From contig JAHHGV010000038.1 of the NCBI GenBank assembly GCA_019359695.1, positions 1 to 64,000 on the forward strand: a stretch of DNA of 64,000 nt, written 5' to 3'. Within the stretch, counting starts at the first letter, position 1, and every line of letters starts with the position of its first letter. The translations under genes were made by a program, and so were the position numbers. Below the pieces are notes generated by a model, which worked only from the letters and a program-made list of their open reading frames with translations, did no database searches and was not told the DNA's origin. Positions 57,404 to 64,000 of the stretch are shown here, one piece after another. The DNA comes from Brasilonema angustatum HA4187-MV1 (GTDB lineage: Bacteria; Cyanobacteriota; Cyanobacteriia; Cyanobacteriales; Nostocaceae).

Positions 57404-59962
57404 ATGGCGAACCCTAGTAACCTCAACGACATTATTCAACGCATCCTCAACGGAACTCAAACCGATTCCGATGTTGAAGCTTTGCGTCAGTGGTTAAATA
57501 GTGGTGGTGTTCAAAATGTGGAAGTAGGAAAGTACAACGTCAATATCGGACAGGGACAAGATATTCATATAGGCGATCGCACTTACCAAGGGCTTGATGC
57601 CGAAGCGATTCGAGAAGTTGCTCGTTCTGTCCTTCAGGGTTCTAACGCCGCAGATATTCGAGAAATTGTTCGCTCTATGTTGAAAGAGGAATTTCCGAAC
57701 TTGGCTCAACGAGAAAATCCTCAAAGTAGTTCGGGTAATTCTCGTACTCCTGAAGACAATTTGCAAAGTATTTTAAATAATGTACGGGTTGGCGGTCACT
57801 TATCTATCGGTCATATTACACAAATTTACGGTGCTGGAGAGGTTATTCAACCCGTCAATACATCTGAAGATTCGCCTTTGACGAATACAGGAAACTCGGT
57901 TGATGACTTGGTGCAACAAGTGCGATCGCATGGACACGACACCATCCAAAGCTTACACGGTACGATGCCGTTATGGGGAAGAGACAATTGGGTGCCTTTG
58001 GGAGAGTTATTTGTAGACGTAAATATCCTGGAGTCACTTAGCAGTAGCCGCAGGTCGGAACTGGATGATTTGTGGCAGGATTTTACAAGGGGTAATTCCG
58101 ACTACCGCAGTTTGGATCGAATTGGTTTGGGTAAGAAACAGCAGCGCATGTCAGGTTTGACTGTACTGGAGCGAAATACTAACCTGATGGTGCTGGGTAA
58201 ACCTGGTTCAGGAAAAACAACATATCTCCAAAGAATTGTAACCGAGTGCAATGCTGGAAAATTACAAGCACAGCGAATTCCTATTTTGATTAAGCTGCGC
58301 TATTTTGTGGACGATGGACGCAAGTATACATATAACTTGGAGCAGTTTTTGGAACAAGAGTGGGGGTTAAGAAATACAGATATAAAATTGGTGCTAAATC
58401 AGGGACGAGCATTGGTGTTGCTGGATGGGTTGGATGAGGTAACGGGAGAAGCAGGCAAGCAAATCGCCAAGGAAATCAAGCGGTTTGCCCGTGTTTATCC
58501 GCAAATGCAGGTGGTGGTAACTTGTCGGACGCAAACTCTACCAGATTTATTCGATTGGAAATCAATACGTTTTACTTGTGTGGAAGTGGCGGATTTTAAT
58601 GAGGAACAGGTAAGGGCGTTTGCACAGCATTGGTTTGAGACGGTGTGTGCAGATGGGAAAGGGGAGACGCAAGCGCGGGATTTTTTGTCACAGTTGTTTC
58701 GAGAGGAAAACAAGTCGATTCGGGAACTAGCAATTACGCCGATTTTACTCAGTTTGACATGCAAGGTGTTTAATGACACAGGGAAATTTTACTCGAAGCG
58801 TTCCGAGTTATATGAGGAAGGGTTCAAGTTATTGTTGGAACAGTGGGACAAATCGCGGAATGTTCAGCGGGATGAGATTTATCGGGATTTGTCGGTGAAA
58901 CGGAAGTTGGAACTTTTAAGCTTTTTGGCGGTGAAGAAGTTTGAGCAGGAAAAGTATGTGTTGTTTGAGCAGGAGGAGTTGGAGAGATATATTGCGGAGT
59001 TTTTAGGAATTGAGCGGCGGGATAGTCGAGGGGTTTTGCAGGCGATCGAGTCGCAGCATGGGTTATTGATTGAGAGGGCGCATAAGGTTTGGTCGTTTTC
59101 GCATTTGACGTTTCAAGAGTATTTGGTAGCGAAGTGGTTTGTTGAGAGTGCAAAGTGGGAAAATTTAACTAACAGTCTAATTGATTTCCATTGGAGTGAA
59201 GTTTTTCTTCTTGCAGCAGAGATGTCATCTAGTGCTGATAATTTTTTCCTAAGAATTAAATTTGCCATCGATAAATTGCCTCAATATGATACTCTACTGA
59301 ATCAGTTTCTTACTTGGTTAAGTAACAAGACTTTAACTGTACTAAACGAACTAGAAACTCCTTATTCTCTAATAATTATTAGAGCTTTCTATTTTGAAAA
59401 TTTTGTATTATTTGGGTTTAAGCGGCAAGGACTTATGCGTCGTGCTGGATTTCAGGATATGTATCTCAAAAATACAATGACTCTTGATAGTACGCTTATC
59501 CACTACTTTTTATCAGGGTGTTCGTGGATAGGTGGTCGTGACTACATCAGTGGAGAAGTTGAGCAAAGTGCCACTGACTTTGCCCGAACCTTTGATATTA
59601 ATACTTGTAAAAATGCTTATGAGGGTAGCCTTAAGCAGTTTCTTGAAGAATTAAGAGACAGATTGCCAGTATTTGATGGAAATCTGGATAATTACTTTGA
59701 TTGGTGGGCAAAAAATGGTAGCATTTGGCTTAAAAATTTATATCAAGTAATGCAATATCGAAATCTAATCTGGATTGATGGGAAAAGGTTAACAGAAGAA
59801 CAAACGGAAGTTTTCAAACGTTACCACACACTAAACTGGATCATACTTGATTGTTTGAATAGTGGTTGCAATGTTAGTCAGGAAGTAAAGCAGGAAATAG
59901 AGGATACTTTACTATTACCCATTGCCGAAATCGAAAAACGCAAACAATTTGCTTCGCTATAA
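57404..59962 (+). CDS. NACHT-domain NTPase (NLR-like) with an effector-associated N-terminus
   Basis: The 852-aa protein starts with a helical segment (NLNDIIQRILNGTQTDSDVE, about 4-23) and a beta motif VGKYNVNIGQGQDIHIGDRT. These resemble the small effector-associated domains that recruit separate effectors in cyanobacterial conflict systems. A NACHT NTPase follows: P-loop LGKPGSGKTTY (Lys271), Walker B ALVLLDGLDEV, and a winged-helix/helical part with WSFSHLTFQEYLVAKWF. The C-terminal 270 residues are helical and may be the sensor. Some bacterial NACHT proteins are antiphage; that role here is inferred. No effector gene is fused or directly adjacent, apart from the convergent PIN toxin pair. 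Confidence 0.85.
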   Translation: MANPSNLNDIIQRILNGTQTDSDVEALRQWLNSGGVQNVEVGKYNVNIGQGQDIHIGDRTYQGLDAEAIREVARSVLQGSNAADIREIVRSMLKEEFPNLAQRENPQSSSGNSRTPEDNLQSILNNVRVGGHLSIGHITQIYGAGEVIQPVNTSEDSPLTNTGNSVDDLVQQVRSHGHDTIQSLHGTMPLWGRDNWVPLGELFVDVNILESLSSSRRSELDDLWQDFTRGNSDYRSLDRIGLGKKQQRMSGLTVLERNTNLMVLGKPGSGKTTYLQRIVTECNAGKLQAQRIPILIKLRYFVDDGRKYTYNLEQFLEQEWGLRNTDIKLVLNQGRALVLLDGLDEVTGEAGKQIAKEIKRFARVYPQMQVVVTCRTQTLPDLFDWKSIRFTCVEVADFNEEQVRAFAQHWFETVCADGKGETQARDFLSQLFREENKSIRELAITPILLSLTCKVFNDTGKFYSKRSELYEEGFKLLLEQWDKSRNVQRDEIYRDLSVKRKLELLSFLAVKKFEQEKYVLFEQEELERYIAEFLGIERRDSRGVLQAIESQHGLLIERAHKVWSFSHLTFQEYLVAKWFVESAKWENLTNSLIDFHWSEVFLLAAEMSSSADNFFLRIKFAIDKLPQYDTLLNQFLTWLSNKTLTVLNELETPYSLIIIRAFYFENFVLFGFKRQGLMRRAGFQDMYLKNTMTLDSTLIHYFLSGCSWIGGRDYISGEVEQSATDFARTFDINTCKNAYEGSLKQFLEELRDRLPVFDGNLDNYFDWWAKNGSIWLKNLYQVMQYRNLIWIDGKRLTEEQTEVFKRYHTLNWIILDCLNSGCNVSQEVKQEIEDTLLLPIAEIEKRKQFASL

Positions 59963-59970
59963 ACAGACGC

Positions 59971-60405
59971 TCAAGACGGCACTTGCACCCGTTGAGCTAA
60001 ATCTTGCCCAAGCCGAGTGAAGTGGCTTGGATTCAGCGTGAGTAGTATATCGACCTCAGCTTTGAGAGCAGCTTGAGCAATTAGCGCATCAAAAATTCCG
60101 CCACCCGGAAGATTTAGCCTAACCATGCAGGCGATCGCTTGTTGGTAATCATCAGCAGTGAGGGAAATTGCTTCAAACAAATGGAGGTTCTCATTGATCA
60201 ACCGTTGGGCGATCACCGGAGAAATTGGCGGTTTTACAGGTAAGCGAGTCAGAACGGAATAGAGTTCAGCAAGGGTATGGGTTGAGAGGTAGCCATCAAT
60301 TTCCTTTTCTTGTACCCGTTGCAACCACGGTAGACAAACACCATGCCGAGGATGGCTCACTTCAAACGCTGCTACTAATACAGATGTGTCAAACAGGGCT
60401 TTCAT
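59971..60405 (-). CDS. PIN-domain toxin (VapC family)
   Basis: The 144-aa PIN ribonuclease has Asp6 (ALFDTSVLVAAF), Glu in THTLAELYSVLTRLP, and Asp in GGGIFDALIAQAAL. It overlaps the upstream antitoxin-like gene by 17 nt and is convergent with the NACHT gene, 8 bp between ends. It is not closely related to the PIN toxin at 17722. Confidence 0.87.
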   Translation of the reverse strand: MKALFDTSVLVAAFEVSHPRHGVCLPWLQRVQEKEIDGYLSTHTLAELYSVLTRLPVKPPISPVIAQRLINENLHLFEAISLTADDYQQAIACMVRLNLPGGGIFDALIAQAALKAEVDILLTLNPSHFTRLGQDLAQRVQVPS

Positions 60406-60643
60406 AATCTGCGATTAAGCCACTGAGTCGTTCTTCCCGCATTTGGTTAACAGAGGTTTCCAGATTGCCAATTGGGGTGGATTGAACGACTAAGGCAGTT
60501 CCAACCCGGTATACCTGGGGTTCAGCATTCAGTAAATTTTCAATCGCGGCTTTCAAAAACGCTTCAGGTGTTATGCCCTGTGCTGCGGCTTGAGCTATCA
60601 AACGATCTTCAATTTCTGGAGCTAATTCAAGGGTAATTGTCAT
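60389..60643 (-). CDS. Antitoxin-like protein paired with the PIN toxin
   Basis: The start at 60643 (MTITLELAPEIEDRLIAQAA, 84 aa) skips four extra codons of a longer frame. The N-terminal strand plus helix (LELAPEIEDRLIAQAAAQGI) looks like a ribbon-helix-helix-type DNA-binding fold, and the extended tail (QMREERLSGLIADYESPV) suits toxin binding. The 17-nt overlap with the PIN gene supports a VapBC-type pair. Confidence 0.8.
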   Translation of the reverse strand: MTITLELAPEIEDRLIAQAAAQGITPEAFLKAAIENLLNAEPQVYRVGTALVVQSTPIGNLETSVNQMREERLSGLIADYESPV

Positions 60644-60825
60644 AGAATCATCCAATCTCCATCGATTTAGAAAAACCGAGTCTTTGCTTAACCTCTTCCC
60701 AGTTTGTTTCTATGTTCCTATTGTAGGGGCACAGCATTGCTGTGCCCTCATACTTTACTTTATAAATTAAGCGATCGCAGTTGTTGAAAAAGCATCCTTG
60801 TCTGCTGATGCTGGGCAATTATGAA

Positions 60826-61977
60826 CTACCGCTGCTCATGCAAAACCTGTTGCAGTGCTTCTAAAAGTCGGTCAACACTTTCCTTACGACTGTTGAAGCC
60901 CATGAGTCCGATGCGCCAAACTTGACCTGCGAGTTCGCCAAGACCACCCCCAACTTCGATATTATGTTCATTGAGCAACTGCCGTGCAACTGCTTTACCA
61001 TCTACTCCTTGTGGAATCCGGACGGTGGTGAGAGTGGGTAATCGGAACTGTTTGTCAACGTGCAAACTCAGTCCAAAGTTCTCTAACCTCTCCCAAAGAT
61101 ACTCTACGTTCTTTTGATGGCGTTGCCAAGAATTTTCTATTCCCTCTTCGGCAATCAAGCGCAGTGCTTCTCGCAGAGCGTAGTATAAGTTAATGGGCGC
61201 TGTATGATGATAGGTGCGTTCTTCGCCCCAATACTTGCTCAACAACGTCATATCCAAATACCAGTTAGCCACCTTGGTTTGACGCCGATGCAATTTCTCG
61301 ATCGCACGAGGACCTAAAGTCAATGGCGAAGCACCAGGAGGACAACCCAACCCTTTCTGGCTACAGCTATAAGCTACATCAACTCCCCACTCATCTAAAA
61401 ATAAGGGAACTCCACCTAAACTCGTGACTGTATCTATCAACAGCAAACAGCCGAATTCACGACACAACTCACCAACTCCTTCCAGTGGTTGACGTGCTCC
61501 TGTGGAGGTTTCTGCATGGACAAGAGCTAAAATAGCTGGACGATGAGTTTGTAGGGCAGTTCGCAACTCATCAAGTGAGAAGACTTGTCCCCAAGGTTTT
61601 GTGATGGTTCGGACATCGGCATCATATCGAGAAGCCATGTCAACTAAGCGATTGCCAAAATACCCAGCAACACCAATCAAAACGACATCTGTTGGTTCTA
61701 TTGTATTGGCGATCGCCGCTTCCATTGCTGCTGATCCTGTGCCGCTGATTGCGATCGTCCACTGATTTTTGGTTTGCCACACGTAGCGCAGCAAAGACTG
61801 AATCTCATCCATCAGTGCCAGAAAAGCTGGATCAAGATGCCCAACTGGGGAAGTATTCATCGCTTCCAGAACTGCGGGGTGGGCATTTGAGGGTCCTGGT
61901 CCCAACAGTAGGCGTGATGGTACTGTAAGGGGGGAAAGTTGTAACCGCTCGCTGTTGTCGATAGAGAGTGTTTGCAT
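60826..61977 (-). CDS. Class V PLP aminotransferase (alanine/serine-glyoxylate type)
   Basis: The 383-aa protein is of the alanine-glyoxylate/serine-glyoxylate aminotransferase family, which detoxifies photorespiratory glyoxylate or makes hydroxypyruvate. Recognised segments are LLLGPGPSNAHPAVLEAM, the AISGTGSAAMEAAIAN cofactor loop, HAETSTGARQPL, LIDTVTSLGGVPLFLDEWG and the PLP lysine Lys208 in SCSQKGLGCPPG. Length is normal. Amino-donor preference cannot be decided. Confidence 0.9.
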   Translation of the reverse strand: MQTLSIDNSERLQLSPLTVPSRLLLGPGPSNAHPAVLEAMNTSPVGHLDPAFLALMDEIQSLLRYVWQTKNQWTIAISGTGSAAMEAAIANTIEPTDVVLIGVAGYFGNRLVDMASRYDADVRTITKPWGQVFSLDELRTALQTHRPAILALVHAETSTGARQPLEGVGELCREFGCLLLIDTVTSLGGVPLFLDEWGVDVAYSCSQKGLGCPPGASPLTLGPRAIEKLHRRQTKVANWYLDMTLLSKYWGEERTYHHTAPINLYYALREALRLIAEEGIENSWQRHQKNVEYLWERLENFGLSLHVDKQFRLPTLTTVRIPQGVDGKAVARQLLNEHNIEVGGGLGELAGQVWRIGLMGFNSRKESVDRLLEALQQVLHEQR

Positions 61978-62355
61978 AATTATTTTTTCTACAGAACTCC
62001 GTACAGTTTATGTTAAGGGTTCGGGTGTTCCCTGTTCCCTCTTCCCTAGCGAGACTAGTAACTTCATAAACCAAACCAGATTCCTATAGCAGATTTCATT
62101 TGTTGGCTTGACATAGCATTCAAATTACGTTAAAACTTCTCAAAACTCAGTTCATTTGTTGTTACCTAAATTACTCTTGTGCAAGTGGTTCATCCAATTG
62201 GGTGAATGCGAAATTAAACTCGGGAATATAACCTGAAAGAAGAACGACTTTTTAAAATTTTGTTTGGTTGCTATCCAAATACCGGATAAACTGCCAAAGA
62301 GTCGATAATGGTCTTCCGTGATACATTTATTACTTCATGAGAAAAAGGTCAGAGT
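61978..62355. other. Intergenic region upstream of the PAS sensor gene
   Basis: A GTTCCCTGTTCCCTCTTCCC tract lies at about 62028-62047 and an AAACCAGATTCCTATAG phrase at 62075, similar to one at 40837. The rest is AT-rich and should contain the two divergent promoters. No gene is seen. Confidence 0.45.
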
Positions 62356-64000
62356 GTGAATGAAACCGTGAAAGCACTGCAAACACCAAATTCCCAACAA
62401 GGAACTTTACCCCTGCTGGAAAAAATTGCTGCCAATTTGCCAGGAATGATTTTTCAATTCCTGAAGCTGCAGGATGGATCTCAGTTTGTGATATATGCCA
62501 GTTCTGGGTGTAGAGAACTGTTTGAATTGGAACCAGAAGTGCTGCTTCAGGACTTTCAAGTACTCAACAAACTGACTCATCCTCAGGATATCAAAGCGTT
62601 TGAAGAATCTATTGCTGCTTGTTGTGCTACGGGAGAACCTTGGCATTGGGAGGGTCGCATCATCACTCCTAGTGGTAAACTCAAGTGGATTCAAGGTACT
62701 TCTCGCGCCGAAAAACAACCACATGGAGACATGATTTGGGATGGTTTGCTCATCGATATTACAGATCGCAAATTGGCGGAGGAAAAATTACGAGAAAGTG
62801 AAGCACGCTATAAGGCGATTTTAAATGCTATCCCTGATTTAATGTTTCGCATAAGTCGCGATGGCAAGTATCTCGATTTTAAAGGTGAGGGAGCAAATGT
62901 CACTATTCCCAGACATGAAATTGTTGGGAAAACTTTGCAGGAATTATTACCTCCAGATGTTGCTTTAAAAAGCCAAGAGGCTATTGCCAAGGCTTTGGAT
63001 TCAAAAACTTTACAAACCTGTGAATATCAACTGCCAACGCCTTTGGGAATCAGAAATTATGAGGCGCGATTGGTTGTCAGCGGACAAGATGAAGTTGTGG
63101 CAATTGTACGGGATATTACAGAACGCAAACAAACAGAAGTCACTTTGAGAAATTTGGCTCAAAAGTTTGCGACAGTTTTTCATTGTAGTCCTAATCCGAT
63201 CTCGATCAGCACTCTTGCAGAAGGACGCTACATAGAAGTTAATGATAGTTTTGTCAAACAGTCGGGTTATGAACGAGAGGAAGTTCTTGATCGCACTGAT
63301 TTTGATTTACATATTTGGGTGAATCGGAGCGATCGCACCACTGTGTTACAAGAATTGCAAAAACATGGGGTTGTTCGCAACATGGAATTTGAATTCCGCC
63401 GCAAGTCCGGTGAAACACGCACTGGACTGTTCTGTGCCGAAGTCATTCATTTAGATGGCATCCCCTGCTTATTATCAGTGAATCACGACATCAGCGAACG
63501 CAAAAAAGCAGAGCTTGCCTTACGCGAGTCGGAGGAAAAGTTTTCTAAAGCTTTTTGTTCGAGTCCTAACTCAATGACTATCGTGACTCTTAAGGATGGA
63601 CGCTACGTTGAAGTTAACGATGCTTTTGTCCAAATCACTGGCTTTACCAGAGAAGAAGTGATTGGTCGTACCCGCAGTGAGTTAAATATGTGGGTCAATC
63701 TTCCTGACGATACCATACAAACGTTACAAGAGCAAGGGTTGATTCGCAATTGTGAAACAGAATTTTACACAAAGTCTGGTGAACTCAGAGTGGTGCTGTT
63801 CTCAGCCGAGGTGATTACTTTGGGTGGAGAAGCTTGTATGCTTTGTGTGACCAATGATATAACAGAACGCAAGCAGGCGGAAGAATTACTGCGGCTGTCT
63901 TCAAAACGCGATCGCCTCTTGACTCAAACACTATCGCGAATTCGTCAATCGCTGAATCTAGACCAAATTCTGCAAACGACTGTTAACGAAGTTCGGCAAT
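62356..64000 (+). CDS. Multi-PAS sensor protein, probably a histidine kinase (cut by the window end)
   Basis: The frame opens with GTG at 62356 and runs without a stop to the window edge (548 codons). It shows four PAS domains at about 18-130 (KIAANLPGMIFQFLKLQDGS), 150-258 (YKAILNAIPDLMFRISRDGK), 268-385 (FHCSPNPISISTLAEGRYIE) and 392-508 (FCSSPNSMTIVTLKDGRYVE), each closed by a DITERK-type linker. The last visible part (LLTQTLSRIRQSLNLDQILQ) is the usual lead-in to a GAF domain. Cyanobacterial proteins of this layout commonly end in a histidine kinase or GGDEF domain, which would lie beyond the window. PAS3 and PAS4 are alike, suggesting internal duplication. Confidence 0.85.
   Translation, partial: MNETVKALQTPNSQQGTLPLLEKIAANLPGMIFQFLKLQDGSQFVIYASSGCRELFELEPEVLLQDFQVLNKLTHPQDIKAFEESIAACCATGEPWHWEGRIITPSGKLKWIQGTSRAEKQPHGDMIWDGLLIDITDRKLAEEKLRESEARYKAILNAIPDLMFRISRDGKYLDFKGEGANVTIPRHEIVGKTLQELLPPDVALKSQEAIAKALDSKTLQTCEYQLPTPLGIRNYEARLVVSGQDEVVAIVRDITERKQTEVTLRNLAQKFATVFHCSPNPISISTLAEGRYIEVNDSFVKQSGYEREEVLDRTDFDLHIWVNRSDRTTVLQELQKHGVVRNMEFEFRRKSGETRTGLFCAEVIHLDGIPCLLSVNHDISERKKAELALRESEEKFSKAFCSSPNSMTIVTLKDGRYVEVNDAFVQITGFTREEVIGRTRSELNMWVNLPDDTIQTLQEQGLIRNCETEFYTKSGELRVVLFSAEVITLGGEACMLCVTNDITERKQAEELLRLSSKRDRLLTQTLSRIRQSLNLDQILQTTVNEVRQ

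Overview
The window is chromosomal DNA from a filamentous, probably heterocyst-forming (Nostocales-type) cyanobacterium. The evidence is an apcE-apcA-apcB-apcC phycobilisome-core cluster whose ApcE has four linker repeats, a cytochrome c6 gene, xisH/xisI genes, several GCGATCGC (HIP1) sites, and many dispersed palindromic repeats. Coding density is moderate, and most long gaps are filled with repeats rather than unseen genes.

Layout. 1-124 is the 3' end of a group II intron (domains V and VI). 189-3092 (-) is a filamentous-haemagglutinin-type exoprotein gene broken by one in-frame stop. 3634-9317 (+) is the allophycocyanin core cluster, followed by a terminator, a Spy/CpxP-like periplasmic protein (-) and ftsW (+). 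About 12.4-26.9 kb is an accessory island: a CHAT-TIR-STAND fusion, a STAND/AAA protein with ten WD40 blades, a PIN toxin-antitoxin pair, a secreted zinc metalloprotease, and a second CHAT protein followed 9 bp later by a STAND protein with fourteen WD40 blades. 27-33 kb holds a 44-residue peptide gene, a HAD protein, a sigma-like factor, an orphan type II thioesterase, glgB and small secreted proteins. 34.4-37.4 kb is an ftsL-like/ftsI pair separated by repeats. 37.7-46.3 kb holds a haem-oxygenase-like di-iron protein, two methyltransferases, GAF/TPR and TPR proteins, petJ, and a DOMON-like protein overlapping a sugar-kinase-like gene. 46.6-49.5 kb is rich in small nuclease/toxin modules (XisH/XisI, BrnT/antitoxin, Uma2). 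49.5-56.8 kb is mostly metabolic: AGE-type epimerase, tmk, an MBL-fold protein, a CrtI-like oxidoreductase and a phosphodiester glycosidase. 57.4-60.7 kb is a NACHT NTPase next to a VapBC-type pair. The window ends with a PLP aminotransferase and the start of a multi-PAS sensor protein cut by the window edge.

Functional themes. The apc genes encode the phycobilisome core and its membrane anchor; ftsW and ftsL/ftsI encode parts of the septal peptidoglycan machine. The most interesting part is the set of NLR-like proteins: caspase-like CHAT and TIR effector domains sit in the same genes as, or beside, STAND/NACHT switch ATPases with WD40 sensors. This arrangement is expected of regulated cell death or anti-phage immunity, but that role is inferred from domains and context. 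A second theme is repeat invasion: hairpin repeats occupy intergenic DNA and also sit in frame inside at least two, probably three, coding sequences.
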